Assembly (NCBI GenBank): GCA_964514655.1
Contig: CAZEQY010000002.1
Span: 128,382 to 192,381, forward strand
Source of the DNA: SZAS-7 sp964514655
GTDB taxonomy: Bacteria > Chlamydiota > Chlamydiia > Chlamydiales > FEN-1388
Length of the DNA stretch: 64,000 nucleotides
Direction of reading: 5' to 3'
The notes beneath the pieces are model-generated. The model was not told the origin of the DNA. It saw only the letters and a program-made list of their open reading frames with translations, and did no database searches. Positions 10,001 to 17,860 of the stretch are shown piece by piece. The position numbers and the translations under genes are program-made. Numbering within the stretch: the stretch's first letter is position 1; each line of letters opens with the position of its first letter.

Positions 10001-10286
10001 TATCGCTAAGCTCAAGTTTGAAAACGTGCCCCCAGAAAAACAAGACTGGCTCCTAGAATGGATACATAACGCATCTCAAGACTCTCTCAAAACCTTTGTC
10101 TACGGCATGACTGGATCTTATGCTCTTGGAACTAAGGATCTTACAGTTTCAGCTGTTAATGCTGTTTTTTATCACACCTGCTTTAACAGGGTAGACTTGC
10201 CTTTCGAGCTCATGCACGATCAAGAAGCCTTCAATCACATGCTCAACAACTCCCTACAAAACCTCGGAAGATACACAAGTGTCTAG
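7047..10286 (+). CDS. HECT-domain E3 ubiquitin ligase, probable secreted effector
   Basis: A 1079-aa protein in three parts. Residues 1-115 are polar, basic and probably disordered, with a bipartite nuclear-localisation-like pattern (KKRARK at 24-29, KKPK at 38-41). Residues about 120-700 form an alpha-solenoid of degenerate repeats of about 40 residues (recurring I-P-x-x-x-R-x-x-V-L and A-x-P-F-I patterns). Residues about 730-1079 match eukaryotic HECT domains: the N-lobe has VQFTGEAGIDASGLSKEF, and the C-lobe ends with HTCFNRVDLP, where Cys1045 sits exactly where the thioester cysteine belongs. HECT enzymes take ubiquitin from an E2 onto this Cys and pass it to a substrate. Bacteria lack ubiquitin, so the target should be host proteins. 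A strong promoter lies upstream. The F-box-like gene follows 73 bases later. Confidence 0.88.
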   Translation: MSISGSSRSGYRPNLPEDEEFSGKKRARKEGIEEAGTKKPKGPEQQKVRASKAQAIEKIAKGKKQERADSEEEVSRRPLKATKLPKDNKTGRLADTALHVTKSPLEAASQVLLEYADPKSQESVKDALEGLFALLPEHVDCEVVIQALKKTVHFPADRCRRIQEITQILAAQTPEERLATLSEAKKLFMLLAKHPIPMWMLLTILDTKNVRQRESLLSREDVIELAEQMTYLIQNGLCDNVHLVFEPLSKMNPGVFDEIKESLPKIANGVELRNLLKRIEEFKAEDGPEIRKYLTYAKPFFALCSSGHAQIFVACLSMSRNDAQKVLAHTRTLINKGTTGAEIAWILHTINSYNEKELVNVKDAIRVTRAFVLHTFRHGNALLSDPSIQLLFDQILKLPFSRRQEILSAAKPLLPTDISLYGAAVIIESISTIPPSQRKNVLKLAMPFIKNMTNNPDKAALIVAIGSLHPDIRSSVLTRAAPYIHSVSPIRELFSLISNTSSDEWNTLLQQAAPFLEQADRLKVLQAIHEIPQDTREETLKRCLPFVQALQKRDLTPRYIEVIAKIPLDQLENVLQHADRLLNNPEPGEELRINLIEVIGRLTPSNRRVILDLVQAMCQYGFAINTFLRNFMPNIPADQQVAMLTQTQAIVQQWGSQSRFARVLETLANVPTRARDALFERIGPNLANLATYQERYALFETTIDELFSETGFRVTVSRSELTENPRKALDDFIQKLARELVPKHSLYVQFTGEAGIDASGLSKEFISLLFMHVTSTLHLEKSDNGLFLPKLPMSDEDKKTYANLGAFMMFCLNAWHEYPTGMVFDRGFFVALTQLKPKHLHQPCSELVATEEGFQELLDIYVHMKSPTNATSADMQRLKAYAGPFTVDTPEDTLKDAYEYAMLAYEDDMADLTIDNLKDNLPKLQQAVRQYIIETTLMPYLVPIIEVAKGMESSPYGADVWQSICAMNADRLSEKIQGRLTKELVIAKLKFENVPPEKQDWLLEWIHNASQDSLKTFVYGMTGSYALGTKDLTVSAVNAVFYHTCFNRVDLPFELMHDQEAFNHMLNNSLQNLGRYTSV

Positions 10287-10359
10287 AAGTACCTAGGCTG
10301 TTCTCTCTTGATATTAAAATAAATATTTATTAGCATATAGGAAAGGGGAGGGCACTTGT

Positions 10360-12162
10360 ATGGACCCAGCAGAAAGAAAACGAGAAGTAGAGTCGGGGTA
10401 TATAGAGAAGCCAGAGGCCCCAAAACGAGGACGTAAAGGGACTAATAGGGATCGTGTAGCCAAAACAAAGGCTATCTCTACAATAAGGCAGCAGCTTCAG
10501 GAAGAAGAGCGGGCTACAAGGAAGGATCGGCGTTTTGCTCAAAAAAGGGTGCAGCCAGAGCGAGACACTCAAGCACCAGCCAAAATGCGAAAAGGTGAAG
10601 AGGGGCAGCCTGTAGAAGCTGAGGCCCAAGGAGCGGGTCACGCCTCTTTTAGCGGAGTACCCAAAGTAGCTATTCAGCGTATTCTTAAGCATCTACCCAC
10701 TAAAAAGGACTTGGATGCGACTCGTAAGGTAGAAACGTTTATGAACAGGCAGGTTGTCATACATGTGAAGGATACCGATTTAGCGGGAATACACATGCTG
10801 ACAGATTTTTTAATCGATCAGCTTCCTGAGCAAAAAGGCAGCCTGAAAATACCTCAAGAGCTACTAAACGCCTTTCGATCACCTAATTTAGAGCATCATC
10901 TTGATGCGCTCTATGCAGTAAGAAGCCACCTAATCGACCAATTAGCAAAACTTGATCCCGAAGAAATTACTAAGCTTGAGCAGGCCTTTCAGGCTAAAAA
11001 GCTGCAACTTCCAGCTAAGTTTGAACACTTTTTCCAACTTGTACGAATACACAAATATGAGAATGTAGAGACTCAGATAGAAGAGCTATCTGGACTTCAT
11101 GAAGCATATGAATGCTATAGAATTTGTGCTCACTCAAAAGATGATACCATTAGAAATACTAAAGTGAAGCAGATGTTGTGGAACATAGTGGGGGATCACT
11201 TTGGCTTTTTTGATAACGAAGAGCGATCTGGAAAAGAGCCTCTTTTACCCGATAGTGCAACATACGCCTTTATTGAGCGTGAGTATTCTCAGGATAAGAA
11301 GACACTAGCTAGTCTTTATGTATGCCAAACAGCTCACCAAATAGTAAATGGACTTTATGATAAAGCCATAGAATCGTTCTCAAAAGCTGTAGAGACAAAG
11401 AAAGCGGACGAAGGGACACTTATGCTTGTTAAAGCCGTTGCATACAGTGAGATCGATCCAAAATCGGCAGAGAAGCTGTTTACAATTTTCGAGCAAGCGT
11501 GGATGCCAGTGCTTGAAAAGGAAACCCAAAAGCTACCGGCCTTAGCGCAGATTAATGGTCTTAAGCTCCAGGCGTATGCCCGAAGGGGTTTTGTCGAACT
11601 TCAAGTAGCTCTGAACAAAGTTATAGAGTTACTAGAATCTATCCAGGATGATAAGTCTAAGCGCGAGGCTATAAAGGGGGTTGCAGAAGCTCTTGGCGAT
11701 TTACCTTTGATGCGTAATGAAGATAAAGAGACCATAAATACGCGACTTTTCAATGCCCTAAAGGCCGCTAAAAATAGCAACACAAAAACAGAGCTTATAG
11801 GGGCTATTTATGCGCACAGATTTATAGACTATGCCAAAAAAATTGCTCACTATCCTCACGCGCGTTTGGAATATCTTGAACACTTATCAACTGCACCAGC
11901 TAAGCGCGAGTTTATTGAGGTGCTTGCGCGATATGTGCGTGATGAGATTGATCCGTGGCAAAATCAAGTTTTTAAGTCGAAAATTACTACAGGACTTTTT
12001 ACATTGATAGATGGTCTTGAAGAGAGCGATTCAAAATACGCCATGCTTAGTATGCTGTATGCTATGGGTTATAAAGACGGCGGCGACAAACTCGCCCGAG
12101 AAATGATTGAAAAAATACAAGACCCTGCCTTTAAAGCAGAGATGCGTAAACTCAAGCTATAA
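10360..12162 (+). CDS. Putative effector with F-box-like segment and basic N-terminus
   Basis: A 600-aa protein. Residues 1-95 are strongly basic and low-complexity (KRGRK at 22-26, RKDRR at 54-58), resembling the N-terminus of the adjacent HECT protein. Residues about 97-135 read FSGVPKVAIQRILKHLP and continue KKDLDATRKVETFMNR. This follows the F-box pattern of P, two hydrophobics, I-L-x-x-L-P, D-L and a later V-x-x-x-x. F-boxes dock onto Skp1 of SCF ubiquitin ligases. Residues 140-600 are helical, with no enzyme motif I recognise, and may be a substrate-binding solenoid. A GGGGAGG ribosome-binding site precedes the ATG. The gene lies 73 bases after the HECT gene on the same strand, so co-transcription is possible. 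The F-box call is by eye and tentative. Confidence 0.6.
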   Translation: MDPAERKREVESGYIEKPEAPKRGRKGTNRDRVAKTKAISTIRQQLQEEERATRKDRRFAQKRVQPERDTQAPAKMRKGEEGQPVEAEAQGAGHASFSGVPKVAIQRILKHLPTKKDLDATRKVETFMNRQVVIHVKDTDLAGIHMLTDFLIDQLPEQKGSLKIPQELLNAFRSPNLEHHLDALYAVRSHLIDQLAKLDPEEITKLEQAFQAKKLQLPAKFEHFFQLVRIHKYENVETQIEELSGLHEAYECYRICAHSKDDTIRNTKVKQMLWNIVGDHFGFFDNEERSGKEPLLPDSATYAFIEREYSQDKKTLASLYVCQTAHQIVNGLYDKAIESFSKAVETKKADEGTLMLVKAVAYSEIDPKSAEKLFTIFEQAWMPVLEKETQKLPALAQINGLKLQAYARRGFVELQVALNKVIELLESIQDDKSKREAIKGVAEALGDLPLMRNEDKETINTRLFNALKAAKNSNTKTELIGAIYAHRFIDYAKKIAHYPHARLEYLEHLSTAPAKREFIEVLARYVRDEIDPWQNQVFKSKITTGLFTLIDGLEESDSKYAMLSMLYAMGYKDGGDKLAREMIEKIQDPAFKAEMRKLKL

Positions 12163-12290
12163 GTTTACTAGTATTTCATTGTAAATGCCTTTACTGGCGT
12201 AGGGCATCTCTTCCGTCATCCTGCCTATCCCATACGCATCAGGCTAAGAAGCAAAAATCACTCTTAAGTGCCAGGAAGCTAGAGGTTTAA

Positions 12291-12492
12291 ATAACAGGAT
12301 CCCGCTAAAGCTGGCAGGATCGGGCAGGATCGCTTCGCGGCAAGATATGTATAATAACTGCAAACGATAATAACGTCATAAAGAAGAGCTATCGTTATTA
12401 TCTATATATCATTTTTGTCGTTAGGAGTAAATCTTGCATTCTACCGCGAAGCGATCCTGCCCGATCCTGCCAGCGTAGCGGGATCTTGTTAT
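12291..12492. repeat. CAGGATC-family palindromic element, copy 1
   Basis: Arms at about 12291-12344 and 12441-12492 are near-perfect complements over about 50 bases, containing the core ggcaggatcgggcaggatc. The roughly 95-base centre holds an inner hairpin (cgataataacg / cgttattatc). Copies 2 (30981-31152) and 3 (50272-50377) share the arm words and the AT-rich centre. No transposase is present, so this resembles a REP- or MITE-like non-autonomous element. Confidence 0.8.
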
Positions 12493-12601
12493 TTATGATA
12501 GAAAAGAGATTCACGAGGCTGTCTCAAGCCCATCAGCCAGATTAACATATTAATTGTTAACGTCTTATATATTGTAATTTGAGGTTAGCCTGATGCGTAT
12601 G

Positions 12602-12774
12602 CCTGCCTATCCTGTCGGCTTTTAGCCGATCCTGCTTATCTTGTTCATCATGACCACATACGCCTACTACATTAGCTTTCGTAGCTTCGCCCATTTAAAA
12701 GAATTGGGATATTTATGTGTGTGATAAAAGAACAAGATAAGCAAGATCGGCTAAAAGCCGGTAGGATAGGCAGG
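12602..12774. repeat. Second palindrome with 44-base arms
   Basis: Arms at 12602-12645 and 12731-12774 match in inverse orientation at about 41 of 44 positions. Each arm also contains the short palindrome ggcttttagcc or its variant, and ends in the word aacaagataagca. That word also begins the arm of the copy at 50272-50377, which ties this element to the same family. Confidence 0.75.
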
Positions 12775-12825
12775 ATGATGGACACACAATTACATTGTCT
12801 AACACTAAATTTAAGTTAAGCAAAA

Positions 12826-14103
12826 TCAGGTATCATTTATACCTAAAAGGGTGGTGATTTTCTTTACGGCCTTTTGGCAGGCTTTGCGAAATGCGGGCAG
12901 CAGGAGATTTTGTGGCTTATAGGAATCTGGATATTCTTCGATGATGATTGTTTTTAGCTTGCGGTACAGCGCTGGGGTAAAGATCACTGATGGCAAAATG
13001 GAGCCAATTTCTTCATCTGTAAGGGGCATGCGAAGTCTAAGACAGGCTGGGCCTCCACCATTTTTCATGCTCTGATGTAAGGGCAGGTAGTAGACGCGAT
13101 CTACCGGCAGGCGAGATTCTACGATAGTTTTTGCACGGTGACACTTTTCTACTTCTGTTGGGCAAATAAGGATAGTGCTACCATCTTGCAAAGTCAAAAA
13201 CTGAGAGTTAAAGATATAACTCTTAACAGCTTCTTCGACAGATAAATCCTTTCGTCTCACACATACAACGTTGAGATGACTTTTTGATAAAAGCTCGCTT
13301 AGCACCTTTTGGGTATTGACGTAGGCATCTTCATGAAAGAAAAAGAGGTTTTCGTGGCCAACGGCAATGACATCATTATGAAAAACACCAAGATCTATTA
13401 CCTTAGGGTTTTGCTGGGCAAAGACCACGCGCTTTGGATCAAGGCCATGCTGGCGTGCAATAGCTTCTGAGGCAAGGCGAGTCTGGCGAGCAGGATATAG
13501 ATGCGCTGTTTTAATGCCATTTCTACCATAGACAAAGAAGTGAACCCCCTTTTTACTACCGCTAAAGCGCGTGTGATTTGCGGCGCCTTCATCGGCTAAA
13601 TCCTGCGTACAAGGAAGGGGCGTATGGTGCACAAAGTAGCGCGGGTTATAGAAGACTTGGCGAAAAACCTCTTCTCTTGGCTGAGCTTCTAGACTTCTAT
13701 GCAGGTTGCTCGAAAGGTTTGCGCATGTAATATGAACTTTAGCATCTTCAGTGTCACATGATGGTGATACGGTCGCTGCATTTGCCGTCCACATAGCCGA
13801 CTGAGAGCTACACTGTATCAATAGATCTGGCGCTTTTTTGTAGGCAGCTTCTATCACATCCTGTTCAGAGCCGGTAAAGCCAAGAGATTTAAGCATGGCA
13901 ACCTGAGGCCTCTGTTGCGGCGGCAATATAAGCTGACAAACGCCAAGCTCATAAACCTGCTTCATCTTTTCTAGCCCCTGAAGCGCTGCTAGCTTTGGAT
14001 TAGATGCATGCAGGCGCGATGTCATGGACGCTACATTGCCATACGATAGCCCGCCATAATAATGTGTCGGACCAACGATTGTGTCAACTTGCACTTCGAT
14101 CAT
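12826..14103 (-). CDS. astB: N-succinylarginine dihydrolase
   Basis: A 425-aa protein; E. coli AstB is about 447. AstB hydrolyses N2-succinylarginine to succinylornithine, two ammonia and CO2, the second step of the arginine succinyltransferase pathway. The N-terminus (VGPTHYYGGLSYGN) and the catalytic Cys354 in NGGGPACLRLRMPL are family hallmarks. It belongs to the amidinotransferase-like fold. It is the last gene of the five-gene operon and overlaps astD by four bases (ATGA). Confidence 0.93.
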   Translation of the reverse strand: MIEVQVDTIVGPTHYYGGLSYGNVASMTSRLHASNPKLAALQGLEKMKQVYELGVCQLILPPQQRPQVAMLKSLGFTGSEQDVIEAAYKKAPDLLIQCSSQSAMWTANAATVSPSCDTEDAKVHITCANLSSNLHRSLEAQPREEVFRQVFYNPRYFVHHTPLPCTQDLADEGAANHTRFSGSKKGVHFFVYGRNGIKTAHLYPARQTRLASEAIARQHGLDPKRVVFAQQNPKVIDLGVFHNDVIAVGHENLFFFHEDAYVNTQKVLSELLSKSHLNVVCVRRKDLSVEEAVKSYIFNSQFLTLQDGSTILICPTEVEKCHRAKTIVESRLPVDRVYYLPLHQSMKNGGGPACLRLRMPLTDEEIGSILPSVIFTPALYRKLKTIIIEEYPDSYKPQNLLLPAFRKACQKAVKKITTLLGINDT

Positions 14104-15485
14104 AAAGATACTCCTGGAAGTAATGTATCGGGAAGGATAAGTTTTTTAGTTTCTTGTGAAGCAACTGGATAGGCAACATAGTCACACGCAAAATAGCCTG
14201 ATGGGCGATAGTTGCCACTGCATCCTATTCCACCAAAAGGTGCCTGGCTACTTGCACCAGTTGTAGGCATGTTCCAGTTAACAACTCCTGCTCTAATTTC
14301 AGTATAAAATTGTTGGTATTCTTCGTAGGAATCTGACAAAAGCCCCGCTACAAGGCCAAATGAGGTGTTATTTGCCTCTTTGATTGCCTCTTTAAGAGTG
14401 CTTACACGAATAACCTGAAGTATCGGCCCAAATAGCTCTTCATCCTTCATAGCACAGCCTGTCATATCAATAATCGCAGGGGATAAAAAGGTTTTATTTT
14501 TGCAAACAAGCTCTACAAGAGATTTTCCAGGCAATTTATTATAGGCCTGAACAAGATGGTCTGCAGCTTCTTGAGATACTACTGGCCCCATAAATGGTTC
14601 TGGGCGATCTGTATAAGCACCAACCTGCAGCGACTTAGTAGCAGCAATAAGAGGCTCTAACACCTCGTTGTTAGTAACAATAAGACGCCTTGCACAGGAG
14701 CAGCGCTGACCAGAAGTAATGAATGCAGACTGAATACTTGCATAGACAGCTGCCTGAACATCTTGTACGTTTGAAACAATAAGGGGATTATTGCCCCCCA
14801 TTTCAAGAGCTAAAATACGCCCTGGATAGTTTAGACTTGCTTGAGATATCGCGCGGCCAACTCCTACACTTCCTGTAAAAAAGACGCCTGTAACTTCCGG
14901 ATGGCTCAAAATAGCTTCTCCAGTCATTTTTGCACCCTGCACAAGGTTAAGAACACCATCTGGAAGTCCAGCCTCTTTAAAAAGCTCGCACATCACATAA
15001 CCTACCTTTGGCGTCTTTTCACTTGGCTTAAAGAGAATAGTGTTTCCCGCAAGAAGTGCCGGAACAATGTGGCCATTTGGCAAATGACCAGGAAAATTAA
15101 AGGGTCCAAATACAGCTACAACACCGTGAGGATGAAAGCGTGTAGCAATAGTGGTATTGCCTGATTGGACAACCTTTTCGTTGCAGCGCTCATGATAGGC
15201 ATCTATCGAGATTGCCACTTTGTTGATCATTGCCTGCACTTCTGTAAGCGACTCCCAAAAGGGCTTTCCCATCTCTTCAGAAATCGTAGTAGCTACAAGG
15301 TCTTTTTTTTCTTTTAATAGTGCGCTATAGCGTGTCAAGATAGCAGCTCGTCTCTCTAGCCCAAGTGCAAGCCAGGCGCTATAGGCCTGCATAGCGCGTT
15401 TAACAGCCTTTTGGACATCGCGAGCAGTTGCTTCTTCTACTTGCCAAACAACATTGCCTGTAGCTGGGTTATACGAGGTAATCAT
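14100..15485 (-). CDS. astD: N-succinylglutamate 5-semialdehyde dehydrogenase
   Basis: A 461-aa aldehyde dehydrogenase, slightly shorter than E. coli AstD. It oxidises succinylglutamate semialdehyde to succinylglutamate with NAD+. Visible catalytic elements are FGPFNFPGHLPNGH (Asn130), Lys153 in LFKPSEKTP, Glu228 in LEMGGNNP and the nucleophile Cys262 in GQRCSCARR. The FPGHLPNGH wording is characteristic of AstD rather than of general ALDHs. It overlaps both neighbours by four bases, which indicates tight translational coupling within the AST operon. Confidence 0.92.
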   Translation of the reverse strand: MITSYNPATGNVVWQVEEATARDVQKAVKRAMQAYSAWLALGLERRAAILTRYSALLKEKKDLVATTISEEMGKPFWESLTEVQAMINKVAISIDAYHERCNEKVVQSGNTTIATRFHPHGVVAVFGPFNFPGHLPNGHIVPALLAGNTILFKPSEKTPKVGYVMCELFKEAGLPDGVLNLVQGAKMTGEAILSHPEVTGVFFTGSVGVGRAISQASLNYPGRILALEMGGNNPLIVSNVQDVQAAVYASIQSAFITSGQRCSCARRLIVTNNEVLEPLIAATKSLQVGAYTDRPEPFMGPVVSQEAADHLVQAYNKLPGKSLVELVCKNKTFLSPAIIDMTGCAMKDEELFGPILQVIRVSTLKEAIKEANNTSFGLVAGLLSDSYEEYQQFYTEIRAGVVNWNMPTTGASSQAPFGGIGCSGNYRPSGYFACDYVAYPVASQETKKLILPDTLLPGVSL

Positions 15486-16501
15486 ATGCTCTTTGGGTTA
15501 AGGATTCTGACATACTCTCCAATGCCAATATTCAGGTGAGCAGCAGCTTCGGCACTTATGCCAACTGTATCATCATCGATGAACGCTAGGGGAGTAGAAG
15601 TTGCACGAAAGTCTAAGCGTTCGTTCGAAACAAAGTAGTGCTGTACATGCTGGTCTACATCTTCAATCTTTGCCACATATACGCGCTTTGAACGCAATAT
15701 AGCTCGGATGTTTTCCTTTTTAGCTAATAGTTTTGGGCCGCCGTCTATAACATCAATTTCATTGGTAACTTCAAAACCTTGTCGCACAAGAAGATCGTAT
15801 GCGCCTTGAGTTTCTTTATCTACCTTGCCAATGGCGTCCTGAACAATTTTTGGCAATAGATCTACGTAGATAGGATACTGGGGCAAAAACTGGCCAATGA
15901 AACTCCTACCATAGTTCATCATCTCCTGCACCTTCGTAAAGCTTACATCAAAAAAATGCTTTCCAATAGCTTCCCAAAAAAGCGATGTACCATCGTGTAT
16001 TGGACCTCTAAGCTCTGAAATAAAGCTGCCCGTAAAGCGCTCTAAAAAACATGCAGCAAAAAGAAAGCGCGAAAACGAAAGGAGCTTGCCAACGCCGGAT
16101 CCTCGCGCTTGGGGATCAACAAAAAGAGAGCCTACTTCTGATGGACCTCGTGCGTAGGATACAGGATTTAAAATCGGAAGCTGCTTTACCACTTCAGAAA
16201 GCGGGGAGTTGACGGTGGCATATTCAAGTCTAAAGAAGTATAGAGGCTCATTGCCACCAGATGTCGCTGATATCGCTGCAACGCCAAGAAGTTTTTTTGT
16301 TGCCGTGTCCTCTGCTACAAAGAGATAAAACTGGTTATCCGGTTCTACATAGCTTTCAGAAAATGAATGTAGTGCCCGATCAAATCGATGCTCAAGCAGT
16401 CGCTCACTTTTTGGCAATGTATAGAAGTTAATATGCGCCTGAAAAGCAAGCTGTACATACCCTGTAAAGTCATCTTTTGCTATTCGGCGTATAATAATCA
16501 T
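15482..16501 (-). CDS. astA: Arginine N-succinyltransferase
   Basis: A 339-aa protein of AstA length. AstA transfers succinyl from succinyl-CoA to the alpha-amino group of arginine and commits it to the AST pathway. It has an N-acetyltransferase-type fold, with the acyl-CoA-binding region visible as VGSLFVDPQARGSGVGKLLS. The conserved block DVSFTKVQEMMNYGRSFIGQ and a C-terminal VYVAKIEDV region follow. Four-base overlaps join it to the aminotransferase upstream and astD downstream. Confidence 0.9.
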   Translation of the reverse strand: MIIIRRIAKDDFTGYVQLAFQAHINFYTLPKSERLLEHRFDRALHSFSESYVEPDNQFYLFVAEDTATKKLLGVAAISATSGGNEPLYFFRLEYATVNSPLSEVVKQLPILNPVSYARGPSEVGSLFVDPQARGSGVGKLLSFSRFLFAACFLERFTGSFISELRGPIHDGTSLFWEAIGKHFFDVSFTKVQEMMNYGRSFIGQFLPQYPIYVDLLPKIVQDAIGKVDKETQGAYDLLVRQGFEVTNEIDVIDGGPKLLAKKENIRAILRSKRVYVAKIEDVDQHVQHYFVSNERLDFRATSTPLAFIDDDTVGISAEAAAHLNIGIGEYVRILNPKSI

Positions 16502-17850
16502 GGCTTCATCTCAACTATTGTTTTTTCGATGATCTGCATGATTGGCGCGACATCATCTTTTGTCATAGCTCCGACAGGTAGCAAAAAGCGTACGCGCGTG
16601 GGGTTTGATCCTGCCACAAAACTTAACACGCCATTTGCAAAGAGCTTTTGCACGAAAAGTTTTGCAATAGCATCAGAGCCATCAAAGGGCGTAAAGGCAA
16701 CCATAGAGGCATATCCATATGGCCCGTGAAGGCACTTATATTTGTTATGAAGGGCTATGAGGCTGTTTCTAAACTCGTCACTTATAGTTGCAATTTTTCC
16801 GTTAGGACCAAAAAAGTTGTTATTGAGAGCATAGTTCACAATAAAACCACTTGCCCTGATTGCACTTGTAGATGCTGTAAAAGTCTGGCTCAACAGTCCC
16901 GGACGAGGGGAAAAGTTTTTATTATATAGCGTTGCACAAGCTGGGGAGACCTTGCCAATTGTTACAATATCAACAAGACCTTCCAAACCAAACTCCTGAA
17001 AGGCAAATAGACTTGTAGTGCGCATAAAGGTCTGCACTTCATCTGCCCACACTGCTATATCATGTGCCCGTAAAACCTGTATAAGAGCTTTAAAAAAGCT
17101 TGGAGGTGCAGTCCAAAAGCCGCCTTCACCCTGAATAAGCTCCATGCACATAACAGCATGCTGCTTAGGATAGCGCTTGATATGTGCTTTTAGTGCCTCT
17201 ATAGAGCGATCTGGGTTATGCTCATCATAAAAGGGGATATAATCCACAGTCACTGTTGCAGGTAGACCTTCACGAAACCCTGGTTTGTCTGTAATTTGCG
17301 ACAGGGCAAGGGTTCTTCCAGCAAACGACCGCTCAAAGGCAAGTATGCGTGTTGCAGGGTGCTTTTTTTGAAAACAGATTTTCAGACAGTTTTCACAAGC
17401 CATAGCACCTGATGTAGACAAAAAGCAGTGATCAAAGCCGGAGAGTTCTGTATAAAGGCGCATGAGGTCTAAAGAGTCTTTATTTTGCTGCAGATTTCCT
17501 TGCATCACTGTATCACTAAGTGCAGCTTCTATACTCGTTTCGACAAGAGCTTCAGCGCTATGTCCAAAATAGTGTACGCCAATTCCGGAAATAAGATCAT
17601 ACTTACAGCTACCATCTAAAAGCTCTACAAGCGCACCGGATCCAACGCCACTACCGATAAACGGATAGTACAGCGGATGGCCACGAAACTGCTCAAACTC
17701 TGCTAAGTAAGACTCAAACTTAGCCTGGAGTGCCTCTTTTGGCCCTTCAACGCCGTGAAAAGCTTTTTTGGCATCTACAAGGGCATCGTGGATGAGCTTT
17801 TTTGCCTCTTTAAGCCGTGGATCTTGTAATAAGCGCTCTACTTTAAGCAC
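16498..17850 (-). CDS. Class III aminotransferase (probable succinylornithine transaminase)
   Basis: A 450-aa PLP-dependent class III aminotransferase with the cofactor-binding Lys300 in TIGKVSPACATLY and the preceding WADEVQTF motif. In the operon it occupies the place of AstC, which converts succinylornithine to succinylglutamate semialdehyde. It is longer than AstC/ArgD (about 406 aa) and does not read like a close AstC orthologue, so the function is assigned by context. It starts with GTG, preceded by AGGAGG. It begins ten bases after the M20 gene and overlaps astA by four bases. Confidence 0.8.
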   Translation of the reverse strand: MLKVERLLQDPRLKEAKKLIHDALVDAKKAFHGVEGPKEALQAKFESYLAEFEQFRGHPLYYPFIGSGVGSGALVELLDGSCKYDLISGIGVHYFGHSAEALVETSIEAALSDTVMQGNLQQNKDSLDLMRLYTELSGFDHCFLSTSGAMACENCLKICFQKKHPATRILAFERSFAGRTLALSQITDKPGFREGLPATVTVDYIPFYDEHNPDRSIEALKAHIKRYPKQHAVMCMELIQGEGGFWTAPPSFFKALIQVLRAHDIAVWADEVQTFMRTTSLFAFQEFGLEGLVDIVTIGKVSPACATLYNKNFSPRPGLLSQTFTASTSAIRASGFIVNYALNNNFFGPNGKIATISDEFRNSLIALHNKYKCLHGPYGYASMVAFTPFDGSDAIAKLFVQKLFANGVLSFVAGSNPTRVRFLLPVGAMTKDDVAPIMQIIEKTIVEMKP

Positions 17851-17860
17851 TGCTATCCTC

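Larger units (their letters stand above)
12217..12780. repeat. Nested palindromic repeat region between convergent genes
   Basis: This 560-base non-coding stretch lies between the 600-aa gene and astB. A 16-base perfect inverted repeat (catacgcatcaggcta at 12231-12246 and its complement at 12586-12601) encloses a complete smaller palindrome (12291-12492). The words cctgcctatcc at 12220-12230 and at 12602-12612 are direct copies, and ggataggcagg at 12764-12774 is their complement. The pattern looks like one palindromic element inserted into or next to another. No coding region is seen. Confidence 0.75.

Noticed and set aside
10330..10692. 120-aa hydrophobic frame antisense to the F-box-like gene
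   Set aside because: Its hydrophobicity comes from reading the basic, lysine/arginine-rich region in reverse; no RBS.
12217..12780. CRISPR array
   Set aside because: The repeats are large inverted repeats with unique centres, not short direct repeats with regular spacers, and no cas genes are near.
16498..17850. Lysine 6-aminotransferase or ArgD
   Set aside because: A class III fold is clear, but the lysine-site wording differs from lysine aminotransferase and the operon context points to succinylornithine; ArgD would imply arginine synthesis, for which no other gene is present here.
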